Part shown: piece after piece, positions 1-8,956 of the stretch
How the letters are laid out: every line of letters begins with the position of its first letter
How positions within the stretch are numbered: position 1 is the first letter of the stretch
Source of the DNA: Lachnospiraceae bacterium
Lineage (GTDB): Bacteria; Bacillota; Clostridia; Lachnospirales; Lachnospiraceae
DNA: 54,182 bases
Direction: 5' to 3'
NCBI GenBank assembly: GCA_016282915.1
Contig: JAEELW010000011.1
Span: forward strand, 1 to 54,182
Notes under the pieces: generated by a model
Told to the model about the DNA's origin: nothing
Databases searched by the model: none
Seen by the model: the letters and a program-made list of their open reading frames with translations, nothing else
Position numbers and translations under genes: made by a program

Positions 1-274
1 CCCGCTGGTACCCGTCCACACTTCCGAAGCCCAGATCCATGGCGACATCCAGAACGGTCACCTTTTCGTCTCTCAGTTTTAACGCGGACTTTGACAGTTT
101 CAGGCGCCTGATGTAAACTGCCGGTGACATATTCAGATATTTCTGGAACAGGCGTCTTGCATGCCAGGCGGAAAACGCCGATACTTCCGCAAGATCTTCG
201 ATCCTGATATTCTCCTGAATATGTTCGCGGATATAGTCCTGCATTTTTCTGACCGCTTCTCTTTGTTCGTCCAT
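1..274 (-). CDS. AraC-family transcriptional regulator, N-terminal part (runs off the window)
   Basis: The 91 codons visible read leftwards and leave the window at base 1, so the gene is 3'-truncated. The peptide starts MDEQREAVRKMQDYI and continues through a helix-turn-helix typical of AraC/XylS DNA-binding domains: IEDLAEVSAFS followed by ARRLFQKYLNMSP and a second HTH segment (VLDVAMDLGFGSVDGY). Here the DNA-binding domain is N-terminal, as in Rob/SoxS-like regulators that carry a C-terminal effector-binding (GyrI-like) domain; that second domain, if present, lies outside the window. The start is supported by AAGGAG 8 nt upstream of the ATG. Target genes cannot be inferred. Confidence 0.85.
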   Translation of the reverse strand, partial: MDEQREAVRKMQDYIREHIQENIRIEDLAEVSAFSAWHARRLFQKYLNMSPAVYIRRLKLSKSALKLRDEKVTVLDVAMDLGFGSVDGYQR

Positions 275-545
275 CTGCTTAACTCCTTGTGAGCCTATAT
301 TACTCTCTCACGTTTTATTTCTCTCGACTTTTTTTGCTTTCTTAGGGATTGTTCATAACAAAAGCGTTTATTTCTTTTTGTGATATCGCAAGTATATATT
401 GCTTTTCTTATATCATCAATTGCAAGCATAGGTAATGGAGGGTTTACTATTGTTAAAAAAATGCTAAAGTCTGATATATTAAGGAAATCACGGGAGAGAG
501 GATATATCGAGCTGATACCTGTGAAGGAACTGTCATAATATAACA
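275..545. other. AT-rich intergenic stretch between the AraC-type gene and the acidic-protein gene
   Basis: This stretch holds the upstream region of the leftward AraC-type gene. No convincing promoter pair was found. A short imperfect dyad (GATATcGCAA...TTGC...ATATC) sits at about 383-415. A 25-codon ORF at 461-538 (MLKSDILRKSRERGYIELI...) follows a GGAGG that is about 18 nt away, which is too far for comfort. It may be chance, so it is mentioned but not called as a gene. Confidence 0.4.
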
Positions 546-569
546 GACCGGGAGTATTTCATCCCGGTC
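546..569 (-). terminator. Hairpin terminator candidate for the acidic-protein gene
   Basis: A perfect 8-bp inverted repeat, GACCGGGA / TCCCGGTC with an 8-nt loop, lies about 20 nt past the stop of the leftward gene. On that strand it is followed by a T-rich but interrupted tract (TGTTATATTAT), so it is a weak to moderate intrinsic terminator. Confidence 0.5.
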
Positions 570-590
570 CCTTTCCTGTGATGGTAAAGA

Positions 591-1202
591 TCAGTCGTTC
601 AGAATGCTGTAGAAGGTCTCTGCCTCGTCTTCCGTAAGGTGTGAAGCGGCATAGATAGTTCCGTCGGAAAGATCGATGATATAAACATCCTCGTCATCAT
701 CAACGTATCCGAGGCTCAGACCGCCGACCGTTATCTCGATGTATTCCGTACCGTCGTCAAGTTCGGCATTTTCAACGGTATACTGGTCTATGGCTTCATC
801 AGTACCATCATGAACATATGCATAGTCGCCTTCGTCAGATTCGTAGAAGAGTATGACGAAATCCCTGCCGTTTCCGTCTGCGGCGTAAAGACCATCTACA
901 TAACTCATTTCCACGTCATCATCGTCATCTTCATCGTCGACAATGCTCATTCTGTCTACAATGCCCCCGAGAGCCTCGATAAGGGTGATCATGCTGTCAT
1001 TTATCTGGATCATATCGTCTTCGCTTTCGAAATCGTTTTCATCTAGATCGCCCATCTCATCCATGACTTCCTTTGTGGACTCAAGAAGATCTTCGACATC
1101 ATCGTCCTGAGTTATGCCGTCATTGTGCAGATACAGATCTTCCACGGTCTGATAAAGATCGGAAAGTGTTGCAAAATTCTGCTGTAAGGTTCTCATATTC
1201 AT
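591..1202 (-). CDS. Highly acidic protein of unknown function (203 aa)
   Basis: The family is not recognised. The N-terminal half (about residues 1-95) is predicted helical and very rich in Asp/Glu (VDDEDDDDDVEM). The C-terminal half (about 98-203) reads as short beta strands ending in a helix (FVILFYESDEGDYAYV, EYIEITVGGLSLGYV, LTEDEAETFYSIL), suggesting a small alpha/beta domain. No signal peptide or membrane segment is seen, so it is probably cytoplasmic. The start is supported by GGAGGGG about 8 nt upstream and by a good promoter. The gene is monocistronic: promoter at 1276-1304, hairpin after the stop. The promoter is bracketed by a 14-bp inverted repeat, hinting at dedicated control. 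Confidence 0.8.
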   Translation of the reverse strand: MNMRTLQQNFATLSDLYQTVEDLYLHNDGITQDDDVEDLLESTKEVMDEMGDLDENDFESEDDMIQINDSMITLIEALGGIVDRMSIVDDEDDDDDVEMSYVDGLYAADGNGRDFVILFYESDEGDYAYVHDGTDEAIDQYTVENAELDDGTEYIEITVGGLSLGYVDDDEDVYIIDLSDGTIYAASHLTEDEAETFYSILND

Positions 1203-1236
1203 TTTTGTACCCCTCCATTAAAAAGAATGATTAAGT

Positions 1237-1322
1237 CGTCCCGATATGATTGTAAAGTCGGACATACACAACTTAATTATATAATATGTATGACGGAAGC
1301 GCAACCGTATCATATCGGGACG
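1237..1322. promoter_or_regulatory. 14-bp inverted repeat bracketing the acidic-protein promoter
   Basis: CGTCCCGATATGAT at 1237-1250 is the exact reverse complement of ATCATATCGGGACG at 1309-1322. The arms lie 58 nt apart on either side of the promoter at 1276-1304. The distal arm is upstream of the -35 box and is not transcribed with the gene, so the arrangement suits two operator half-sites rather than an RNA hairpin. Confidence 0.5.
1276..1304 (-). promoter_or_regulatory. Sigma-A-type promoter of the acidic-protein gene
   Basis: On the minus strand: -35 TTGCGC (1299-1304), 17-nt spacer, -10 TATAAT (1276-1281). The implied 5' leader is about 65 nt. Confidence 0.7.
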
Positions 1323-1422
1323 GGGGGCATTTAAGACCGCCTGCGGCTGCTCTTTTTTGTGTACTTTTAGCTCTTTTTATGGTATCCTCATTACTGTTGC
1401 GGTATGTGATATTGAGAGCAGC

Positions 1423-1451
1423 TTGATGGCCGTCTGTTTGGCCGGTAATAT
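1423..1451 (+). promoter_or_regulatory. Promoter of uvrB
   Basis: -35 TTGATG (1423-1428), 17-nt spacer, -10 TAATAT (1446-1451), about 33 nt before the uvrB start. I looked for a Gram-positive LexA box (GAAC-N4-GTTC) and saw none nearby. Confidence 0.6.
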
Positions 1452-1484
1452 GCTGTTTCAGAGAGAATAAGGGGTTTTAAGGGG

Positions 1485-3467
1485 ATGAACTTTAAACTTC
1501 ACAGCGAATACAAGCCCACCGGCGACCAGCCTGAGGCCATAAAACAGCTGGTCGAGGGATTCAAAAAAGGCAATCAATTTCAGACTTTACTGGGGGTTAC
1601 GGGTTCCGGCAAGACCTTCACCATGGCCAATGTGATCGAGCAGCTGAACAAGCCGACATTGGTGCTTGCGCATAACAAGACCCTGGCGGCCCAACTGTAT
1701 TCAGAATTCAAAGAATTTTTCCCTGAGAATGCGGTGGAGTATTTTGTATCCTACTACGACTACTACCAGCCCGAAGCTTATGTTCCGTCGACGGATACCT
1801 ATATCGAGAAGGATTCCGATGTCAATGATGAAATCGACAAGCTGCGGCTGTCGGCGACGGCGTCGCTGGCAGAGCGGAAGGATGTGATCGTGGTATCGAG
1901 TGTTTCCTGCATCTATGGCCTGGGAATGCCCGAAGAGTACATGAACCTGATCGTAAACCTCCGGCCGGGACAGCAGAAGGACCGGGACGAGGTGATACGG
2001 GAACTGGTGGGGATACAGTATGACCGAAACGATATGGATCTGAACCGCGGCTGCTTCCGCGTACACGGAGATGTGCTGGAGATCAATCCCGCTGAGCAGG
2101 GAGATGTGATCTACAGGGTCGAGTTTTTTGGGGACGAGATCGACCGTATCACACAGCTGGATCCGGTGACCTACAGACCGAAATGTACGCTGGAGCATGT
2201 GAGCATCTTTCCGGCCTCTCATTATGTGGTGGGGCAGGAACGCCTGCTGAAGGCCTGCGATGCCATCGAAGAGGAAGCCAGGGAGAGAGTTGCCTGGTTT
2301 AAGAAAGAAGACAAGCTGATCGAGGCACAGCGCATTTTCGAGCGCTCTGCCTTTGATGTGGAAATGCTGAGAGAGACCGGTGTCTGTTCCGGTATCGAGA
2401 ATTATTCAAGACACCTGACCGGTATGCCGGCGGGGCAGCATCCATATTGTTTATTGGATTTCTTCCCGGATGATTTTCTGATGATCGTGGATGAGTCGCA
2501 TATGACGATCCCGCAGGTGCGCGGTATGTATAACGGTGACCGTTCCAGGAAGACGACACTGGTGGATTACGGCTTCCGCCTGCCTTCCGCCTTGGATAAC
2601 CGGCCGCTCAATTTTGAGGAATTCGAATCCTATATCGATCAGATGCTCTTTGTATCGGCAACGCCCTCCGACTATGAAGCGGAGCATGAACTGTTGCGTG
2701 CGGAGCAGATCATAAGGCCGACGGGGCTTCTGGATCCCGAGATCTCGGTGCGTCCTGTGGAGGGACAGATCGATGATCTGCTGGGAGAGATACGAAAAGA
2801 GACTCAGAAAAAAAACAAGGTGATGATCACCACGCTGACCAAGCGTATGGCGGAAGATCTGAACGATTATCTGCATGATGTGGGCGTGCGCGTGAAATAC
2901 CTGCATTCCGACATCGATACCCTGGAACGTGCCGAGATCATCCGTGATCTGCGTCTGGATGTCTTTGACGTGATCGTCGGTATCAATCTGTTAAGAGAAG
3001 GACTGGATATCCCGGAGGTCACGCTGGTGGCGATCCTGGATGCGGATAAGGAAGGCTTCCTTCGTTCAGCCACATCACTGATCCAGACCGTGGGACGCGC
3101 GGCGCGTAATGCTGACGGGCATGTGATCATGTATGCCGATACGATGACGGATTCGATGCGCATCTGTATTGAAGAGACCGAGCGCCGCCGCAGGATACAG
3201 ATGAAGTATAATGAGGAGCACGGCATCACGCCTACCACGATCAAGAAGGCCGTGCGGGACGTGATCGCCATCAGTAAGAGCATTGCGGATGCGGAGACAA
3301 GGCTGGATAAGGATCCGGAATCCATGGACGAAAAGGAACTCAAAAAACTCATCGCCGACACGGAAAAACAGATGCGCAAAGCAGCGGCCGAGCTGAATTT
3401 CGAGGTGGCGGCCGAGCTGCGTGACAAGCTGATCGAACTGAAAAAATATGCGGAGGATCAGCGATGA
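1485..3467 (+). CDS. uvrB: UvrABC excinuclease subunit B
   Basis: DNA-damage-loading helicase-like subunit of nucleotide excision repair. It receives damaged DNA from UvrA and recruits UvrC. The protein is 660 residues, the normal length. It begins with the typical [19 protein letters not shown] segment. Walker A is GVTGSGKT (37-44). The beta-hairpin that clamps the DNA strand is visible as [12 protein letters not shown] (90-101). The DEAD-like box is VDESH (about 334-338), motif SATPSDYE follows at about 390, and the helicase C-terminal motifs include [13 protein letters not shown] domain ([15 protein letters not shown]...) closes the C-terminus at about 620-655, where UvrC binds. uvrA and uvrC are not in the window. 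The stop codon overlaps the start of the downstream asparaginase-like gene (ATGA), so the two are translationally coupled. Confidence 0.97.
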   Translation: MNFKLHSEYKPTGDQPEAIKQLVEGFKKGNQFQTLLGVTGSGKTFTMANVIEQLNKPTLVLAHNKTLAAQLYSEFKEFFPENAVEYFVSYYDYYQPEAYVPSTDTYIEKDSDVNDEIDKLRLSATASLAERKDVIVVSSVSCIYGLGMPEEYMNLIVNLRPGQQKDRDEVIRELVGIQYDRNDMDLNRGCFRVHGDVLEINPAEQGDVIYRVEFFGDEIDRITQLDPVTYRPKCTLEHVSIFPASHYVVGQERLLKACDAIEEEARERVAWFKKEDKLIEAQRIFERSAFDVEMLRETGVCSGIENYSRHLTGMPAGQHPYCLLDFFPDDFLMIVDESHMTIPQVRGMYNGDRSRKTTLVDYGFRLPSALDNRPLNFEEFESYIDQMLFVSATPSDYEAEHELLRAEQIIRPTGLLDPEISVRPVEGQIDDLLGEIRKETQKKNKVMITTLTKRMAEDLNDYLHDVGVRVKYLHSDIDTLERAEIIRDLRLDVFDVIVGINLLREGLDIPEVTLVAILDADKEGFLRSATSLIQTVGRAARNADGHVIMYADTMTDSMRICIEETERRRRIQMKYNEEHGITPTTIKKAVRDVIAISKSIADAETRLDKDPESMDEKELKKLIADTEKQMRKAAAELNFEVAAELRDKLIELKKYAEDQR

Positions 3468-4345
3468 TCACGGAGATCCACACCGGCGGAACGATCGGAA
3501 GCCGTATCAACGAAAAGGGAGTAGCCGTCCCGGAAGCGGCGGCGGAAGGAAGAAGACCCTATACGATACTCAGTGAAAATCTCTGTGCGGAATATCTGAA
3601 CCTGCTTCTGGAGGAGGTGGGGGATGTGCTCCGTGATCCGGAGACGGAGGGGATCGTGATCACGCATGGCACCGACACGCTGCAATACAGTGCGGCAATG
3701 CTTCAGGAAGTGTTTGCGAATGCAGCCTGTCCCATCATGCTGGTATCTGCCAACTATGTACCGGAGGATCCGCGGAGCAACGGAGCGGTCAACCGGGAAT
3801 ACGCATACCGTTTTATCCGTGAAAAACGGGGCTGCGGTGTATTTGTCTCTTACCAAAATCCCAGGGAAGCACTTACCATCCATGCGGGAGACCGGCTTCT
3901 GGAACATGAGGTCTTTTCGGACCGTGTGGAAAGTCTGCCGGGGCAGTGGTACGGGAAGTACTCGCCCGAGGACGGTACGTATACCGCAAATCCGGAGTAC
4001 GGAAGAAATGAGAGTAAAGCGGACGGAAAGCATCCGAAGCTTTCGGACGGGACGGTTCTGTGGCTGAGACCCTATCCGGGGATGTTATATCCGTCGATCC
4101 CGAAAGAGACGCGGGCAGTTCTTCTCGGAAGCTATCATTCGGGAACCATAGCGGTCAATGACGGCCTGAGGAGCTTTCTGAAAGAGGCTTCGGAGCGGAA
4201 GATCCCGCTTTATCTTTGCGGGCTTTCGCGTGCTGCGACCGTATACGAAACGAGCGCTGCCTATGAAAGCCTGGGGATCCTGCCCATTTACGATGAAAGC
4301 CCCATAACGGCGTATTGCCGTCTGTGGCTCCGGTATTCGGTCTGA
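3464..4345 (+). CDS. Short asparaginase-family amidohydrolase
   Basis: The N-terminus carries both signature motifs of the bacterial asparaginase/glutaminase family: HTGGTIGS (6-13, with the nucleophilic Thr in GGTI) and THGTDT (about 67-72, the second catalytic Thr-Asp pair). Family members convert L-asparagine to aspartate and ammonia, or act on related amides. At 293 residues it is about 30-40 shorter than usual type I/II enzymes. The second half (GSYHSGTI, then [18 protein letters not shown]) matches the smaller C-terminal domain. There is no signal peptide, so it is cytoplasmic. It overlaps uvrB by 4 nt (ATGA), an unexpected operon partner. Substrate is uncertain; the family call is firm. 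Confidence 0.85.
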   Translation: MITEIHTGGTIGSRINEKGVAVPEAAAEGRRPYTILSENLCAEYLNLLLEEVGDVLRDPETEGIVITHGTDTLQYSAAMLQEVFANAACPIMLVSANYVPEDPRSNGAVNREYAYRFIREKRGCGVFVSYQNPREALTIHAGDRLLEHEVFSDRVESLPGQWYGKYSPEDGTYTANPEYGRNESKADGKHPKLSDGTVLWLRPYPGMLYPSIPKETRAVLLGSYHSGTIAVNDGLRSFLKEASERKIPLYLCGLSRAATVYETSAAYESLGILPIYDESPITAYCRLWLRYSV

Positions 4346-4371
4346 ATAGTATCGTAAGCACTGCTTTTTTC

Positions 4372-4400
4372 TTGCTAAAAGGTGTGCGCTGTGTTAAACT
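4372..4400 (+). promoter_or_regulatory. Promoter of glgP
   Basis: -35 TTGCTA (4372-4377), 17-nt spacer, -10 TAAACT (4395-4400), 45 nt before the chosen glgP start. This also argues against the longer frame that opens at 4382. Confidence 0.55.
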
Positions 4401-4444
4401 GGACTTTATATTTCGGATCATTCGGTGACAAAAGGGGGGATAAA

Positions 4445-6769
4445 ATGAACGTGGAAATGAATCTCCAGAGAAGAGTGCTGGAGGAGAGACTGGACGAACG
4501 CCTGGAGGAACTGGCAGATTCCCTGTACCACAGGAGCATTACGGACTGCACGGATGTGCAGGTCTTTGACTGCGTTCTGCAGATGACCAAGCGGCTGATG
4601 CAGGCGACGGACCGCATTGAAGGAGAGAAAAAGCTTTATTATATTTCTGCGGAGTTTCTGATCGGAAAACTTCTGTCCAATAATCTGATCAATCTGGGGA
4701 TCTATGACCGCCTGGAGAAGATCCTGCGTGAAAAGGGACATGAGCTGTCCCGGATCGAAGAACTGGAGGATGAACCGTCGCTCGGAAACGGCGGCCTTGG
4801 ACGGCTTGCCGCCTGTTTTATCGATTCGATCTCCACGCTGGGATTGCCCGGGGAAGGCGTGGGACTCTGCTATCATCTGGGGCTTTTTAAGCAGGTCTTT
4901 CGTGAGCGTCTGCAGTGCGCGGAGAAAAATGACTGGATGGGCGAACCGTCCTGGCTGACAAAGACCGATACGAGCTTTACGGTGTCATTCGGAAAGAAGA
5001 AAGTCAGCTCCCGTCTTTACGAACTGGATGTGGTCGGTTATGGGAATGCCGTGAACAAGCTGCATCTCTTCGATCTGGAAAGTGTTGACGAGGGGCTTGT
5101 TAAACAGGGCATTGATTTTAATAAGAAGAATATCGATAAAAATCTCACTCTTTTCCTGTATCCGGACGATTCCGACGAGGCGGGAAACCTGCTGCGCATC
5201 TACCAGCAGTATTTCATGGTGAGCAATGCGGCACAGCTGATCCTTTCGGATATGAAGGCGCATGATTATGATCTGCGCAGACTCAATGAACATGCGGTGA
5301 TACAGATCAACGATACGCATCCTACCCTGATCATTCCCGAGCTGATACGCATCCTGGTCAATGACAAGGCCTTCACGATGGATGAGGCGATCGAGGTGGT
5401 GCGCAAGACCTGTGCATACACGAACCATACGATCCTTGCGGAAGCTCTGGAGAAGTGGCCTCTGAGATATCTGCAGAAGGTCGTTCCGCAGCTGGTACCG
5501 ATCATAAAGGAACTGGACCGGCGCGTGAAAAAGCAGTACAAGGATCCGAAGGTGCAGATCATCGATGCCGACAAACGCGTACATATGGCGCATATCGATA
5601 TTCATTACGGTTTTTCGGTAAACGGCGTGGCACAGATCCATACGGATATCCTGAAGAACACGGAGCTGCATCATTTTTACGAGCTTTATCCCGAGAAGTT
5701 CAACAACAAGACCAACGGTATCACATTCCGGCGCTGGCTTCTTTCCTGTAACCGGAGACTTACTTCCTATCTGGATGAGCTGATCGGAAAGGATTATAAG
5801 GAAAATGCCGATGCGCTGGAGGGACTTTTAAAGTACCGTAATGATAAAAAGGTGCTTTCCCGTCTTGAAGGGATCAAAAGGCTGAACAAACAGGATCTCG
5901 CCGATTACATCCTTGAGCATGAGGGTGTGGAACTTGAACCTTCCTCCATCTTTGACGTACAGATCAAGCGTCTGCATGAGTATAAGCGGCAGCAGATGAA
6001 CGCGCTGTATATCATACACCGTTATCTCGAGATCAAGGGCGGGAAAAAGCCCGTACGTCCGGTGAGCTTTATCTTCGGTGCAAAAGCGGCTCCGGCCTAT
6101 GTCATCGCGCAGGATATCATCCATCTGCTTCTCGTTCTGCAGGAGATCGTGAATAACGATCCGGAGGTAAGTCCTTACATGAAGGTGGTCATGGTAGAGA
6201 ATTACAACGTGACATACGCGGAAAAGCTTATCCCCGCAGCGGATATCTCCGAGCAGATCTCGCTGGCAAGCAAGGAAGCCAGCGGTACCGGAAATATGAA
6301 GATGATGCTGAACGGTGCGGTGACGCTGGGAACCGCAGACGGAGCGAACGTGGAGATCCGTGATCTCGTGGGCAGCGAAAACATCTATGAATTCGGCATG
6401 GATGCCGATACCGTGATCGCGCATTATGCCAATGCCGATTATGTATCAAAGGATTATTATAAGAAGAGTCCGGTGATCAAAGAGGCCGTGGATTTCATCA
6501 CGGGAAAACAGGCGCTGAAGGTTGGTCATAAGGAGAATCTGGACCGCCTGAAAAAGGAGCTGCTGAATAAGGACTGGTTCATGACCCTTGCAGATCTGGA
6601 AGAGTATATCCGTGTGAAGGATAAGATGCTTGAGGATTATGAGGATCGTGAGAAGTGGATGAAGATGAGCCTGGTCAATATCGCGAAGGCCGGCTACTTC
6701 TCATCCGACCGGACCATCGCACAATATAATGAAGATATCTGGAAACTGAAGAACGCTGACGAAGCATAA
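4445..6769 (+). CDS. glgP: Glycogen/alpha-glucan phosphorylase
   Basis: Phosphorolysis of glycogen or maltodextrin to glucose-1-phosphate, using pyridoxal phosphate. With the start at 4445 the protein has 774 residues, in the usual range. That ATG follows GGGGGG at a 5-nt distance; the frame is open 21 codons further upstream, but that start would lie on the promoter. The PLP-lysine signature [13 protein letters not shown] is present with Lys619, followed by the family hallmark [10 protein letters not shown]. Other conserved blocks are [14 protein letters not shown] (about 112-125), NDTHPTL and [16 protein letters not shown]. malQ about 7 kb downstream provides the complementary glucanotransferase, so the genome is equipped for glycogen/maltodextrin breakdown. 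An acyl-CoA synthetase gene follows after 17 nt. Confidence 0.96.
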   Translation: MNVEMNLQRRVLEERLDERLEELADSLYHRSITDCTDVQVFDCVLQMTKRLMQATDRIEGEKKLYYISAEFLIGKLLSNNLINLGIYDRLEKILREKGHELSRIEELEDEPSLGNGGLGRLAACFIDSISTLGLPGEGVGLCYHLGLFKQVFRERLQCAEKNDWMGEPSWLTKTDTSFTVSFGKKKVSSRLYELDVVGYGNAVNKLHLFDLESVDEGLVKQGIDFNKKNIDKNLTLFLYPDDSDEAGNLLRIYQQYFMVSNAAQLILSDMKAHDYDLRRLNEHAVIQINDTHPTLIIPELIRILVNDKAFTMDEAIEVVRKTCAYTNHTILAEALEKWPLRYLQKVVPQLVPIIKELDRRVKKQYKDPKVQIIDADKRVHMAHIDIHYGFSVNGVAQIHTDILKNTELHHFYELYPEKFNNKTNGITFRRWLLSCNRRLTSYLDELIGKDYKENADALEGLLKYRNDKKVLSRLEGIKRLNKQDLADYILEHEGVELEPSSIFDVQIKRLHEYKRQQMNALYIIHRYLEIKGGKKPVRPVSFIFGAKAAPAYVIAQDIIHLLLVLQEIVNNDPEVSPYMKVVMVENYNVTYAEKLIPAADISEQISLASKEASGTGNMKMMLNGAVTLGTADGANVEIRDLVGSENIYEFGMDADTVIAHYANADYVSKDYYKKSPVIKEAVDFITGKQALKVGHKENLDRLKKELLNKDWFMTLADLEEYIRVKDKMLEDYEDREKWMKMSLVNIAKAGYFSSDRTIAQYNEDIWKLKNADEA

Positions 6770-6786
6770 ACTAAAGGAGAGAGACA

Positions 6787-8421
6787 ATGCCTATCACAGA
6801 TTATCTGGAGCGGAATCATGAACTGTATGGCGATGAGGTGGCACTTATCGAACTGAATCCGGAACAGAAGGAGACCCGGAGGATCAGCTGGAAAGAGTAT
6901 TCGCTGATCCAGCAGACGGATGACCAGCCTTATCGCAGGGAGATCACATGGAAGGTCTTTGATGAAAAGGCAAACCGTATGGCAAATATGCTGCTTTCGC
7001 GCGGAGTGAAACGCGGCGACAAGGTGGCGATCCTGATGATGAACTGCCTGGAATGGCTTCCGATCTATATGGGCATACTGAAGACAGGAGCGCTGGCCGT
7101 TCCTTTCAACTTCCGTTATTCCGCAGATGAGATACAGTACTGTGCGGATCTTGCCGAGGTGGATGTGCTGCTCTTCGGACCGGAATTCATCGGACGTATC
7201 GAGTCCATCGTGGATACGCTTTCCAAGAACCGCCTGCTGATCTACGTGGGAGAGGGCTGTCCGACATTTGCGGAGAGCTACCGCGAACTGGTGGCTGACT
7301 GTTCGAGCGAGAAACCGGATATCGAGATCAAGGATTCCGATGATGGAGCGATCTATTTTTCATCCGGTACCACAGGTTTCCCGAAAGCGATACTGCATAA
7401 ACACCTGAGCCTGATGACGGCGGCCGAGGTGGAACATCATCATCATGGTACAAATCGTGACGACTGCTTCCTCTGTATTCCGCCCCTGTATCATACCGGG
7501 GCAAAGATGCACTGGATGGGCAGTCTGGTAGCGGGTTCGCGTGCCGTGCTGCTGCGCGGTACAAAACCGCAGTATATCTTTGATGCGGTTTCGAGAGAGC
7601 ATTGCACGATCGTCTGGCTGCTGGTGCCCTGGGCGCAGGATATCCTGGATGCGCTGGATTCGGGCGCGCTGCGTATGGAAGATTATGAACTGAAGCAGTG
7701 GCGTCTGATGCATATCGGTGCGCAGCCCGTACCGCCTTCGCTGATCAAGCGCTGGATGGCGTATTTCCCGCATCATCAGTATGATACCAACTACGGTCTG
7801 AGCGAGTCCATCGGACCGGGCTGCGTACATCTGGGCGTGGAGAACATCCACAAGGTGGGTGCGATCGGTGTTCCCGGTTATGGCTGGCAGTGCAAGATCA
7901 TTGATGAGAACGGAAATGAAGTGAAACGCGGCGAGGCCGGAGAACTCTGCGTTAAGGGTAACGGCGTGATGGAGTGCTATTACCGCAACCCTGAGGCGAC
8001 CGCAGAGGTGCTGAAGGACGGCTGGCTCCTGACCGGTGACGTGGCGATGCAGGATGAAGACGGCTTCTACTTCCTTGTAGACCGCAAAAAGGACGTGATC
8101 GTATCGGGCGGTGAGAACCTTTATCCCGTGCAGATCGAGGATTATCTGCGGCAGTACGACAAGATCAGCGATGTGGCGGTCATCGGTCTGCCGGATCCGA
8201 GACTCGGAGAGATCGCGGGCGCCATCATTCAGGTCAAGGAGGGCATGGAATGCACCGAAGAAGAGATCATGGATTTCTGCAACGGCATGCCCCGTTATAA
8301 ACGTCCGCGCAGGATCATCTTTGCCGATGTTCCGCGAAACGCTACGGGCAAGATCGAAAAGCCGCTGCTGCGCAAGCGCTACAGTGTGGAACGTCTGGTA
8401 GAACGTGAGAACGAGGGCTGA
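6787..8421 (+). CDS. AMP-forming acyl-CoA synthetase
   Basis: ANL-superfamily adenylating enzyme (544 aa) that activates a carboxylic acid as acyl-AMP and transfers it to CoA. Visible motifs: the P-loop SSGTTGFPKAI (about 190-200), the A5 box YGLSES (about 338-343), LTGDVAMQDEDGFYFLVDR (A7/A8 region) and the catalytic lysine region NATGKIEK (about 517-524). The insert near residue 215 contains a run of histidines (EHHHHG), which is unusual. The chain-length substrate cannot be read from motifs; medium/long-chain fatty acid or an aryl acid are both possible. The start has AAAGGAGAG 7 nt upstream. It is cotranscribed with the downstream hotdog thioesterase (3-nt gap), a pairing that suggests acyl-CoA pool control or degradation of a specific acid. 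Confidence 0.9.
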   Translation: MPITDYLERNHELYGDEVALIELNPEQKETRRISWKEYSLIQQTDDQPYRREITWKVFDEKANRMANMLLSRGVKRGDKVAILMMNCLEWLPIYMGILKTGALAVPFNFRYSADEIQYCADLAEVDVLLFGPEFIGRIESIVDTLSKNRLLIYVGEGCPTFAESYRELVADCSSEKPDIEIKDSDDGAIYFSSGTTGFPKAILHKHLSLMTAAEVEHHHHGTNRDDCFLCIPPLYHTGAKMHWMGSLVAGSRAVLLRGTKPQYIFDAVSREHCTIVWLLVPWAQDILDALDSGALRMEDYELKQWRLMHIGAQPVPPSLIKRWMAYFPHHQYDTNYGLSESIGPGCVHLGVENIHKVGAIGVPGYGWQCKIIDENGNEVKRGEAGELCVKGNGVMECYYRNPEATAEVLKDGWLLTGDVAMQDEDGFYFLVDRKKDVIVSGGENLYPVQIEDYLRQYDKISDVAVIGLPDPRLGEIAGAIIQVKEGMECTEEEIMDFCNGMPRYKRPRRIIFADVPRNATGKIEKPLLRKRYSVERLVERENEG

Positions 8422-8424
8422 GTA

Positions 8425-8829
8425 ATGAAAACGATCGAGGAGATCCGCGCGTTTTTTGACCGGGATCGTTTTGCCTGCGGGCTGACCGGTATTTATATAG
8501 AAGAAGCGTCTCCGGGTTTCAGCAGGCTGAGCCTTACGATAGAGGACAAGCATCTGAACGGAAGCGGCCATGTGATGGGAGGCGTTTACTTTACGCTGGC
8601 CGATCTGGCCGTAGCCGTTGCAGCCAATCAGGATTTTGACAATGAGATCTCGGTAGCCGTGAATTCGCAGATCAGTTTTATCTCATCCGTAAGTGAGGGA
8701 AAGATCTTTGCCGAGGCTCATATCGTAAAAGACGGGAGAAAGATCCTCTTCTGCGAAGTGAAGATCACGGATGCGGACGGGATGCTTCTTGCCACAAACT
8801 CTACCACTTCATACAGGATAAAGAAATAA
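8425..8829 (+). CDS. PaaI-type hotdog acyl-CoA thioesterase
   Basis: A 134-residue hotdog-fold protein. The PaaI/4HBT motif is clear as GHVMGGVYFTLADLAVAVAA (about 48-67), where the Gly-Gly and the acidic residue on the central helix shape the active site. Such enzymes hydrolyse acyl- or aryl-CoA thioesters in the cytoplasm, usually as tetramers. The gene follows the AMP-forming ligase with only 3 nt between stop and start, so the two likely act on the same acid. A strong terminator follows. Confidence 0.88.
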   Translation: MKTIEEIRAFFDRDRFACGLTGIYIEEASPGFSRLSLTIEDKHLNGSGHVMGGVYFTLADLAVAVAANQDFDNEISVAVNSQISFISSVSEGKIFAEAHIVKDGRKILFCEVKITDADGMLLATNSTTSYRIKK

Positions 8830-8927
8830 AAAAACTGCTTATGCCGAAGCTTTCAGCTGTGTGCGACCGGGAATAAGCAGGCACGGGAATTTAAGAACCG
8901 TTATACTTAAATACACTGAGGAAAAAC

Positions 8928-8956
8928 GGGGGGACCAAAACGGCTCCCCCTTTTTT
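8928..8956. terminator. Bidirectional terminator between the thioesterase and capA-like genes
   Basis: The stem GGGGGGACC / GGCTCCCCC (one mismatch, one G-T) is followed by six T on the plus strand; the opposite strand has a T5 tract after the same stem. The stop codon of the leftward CapA-like gene lies inside the T-run, so the convergent genes share this terminator. Confidence 0.85.

Noticed and set aside
1423-1485. LexA/SOS box at uvrB
   Set aside because: No GAAC-N4-GTTC-like site near the promoter.
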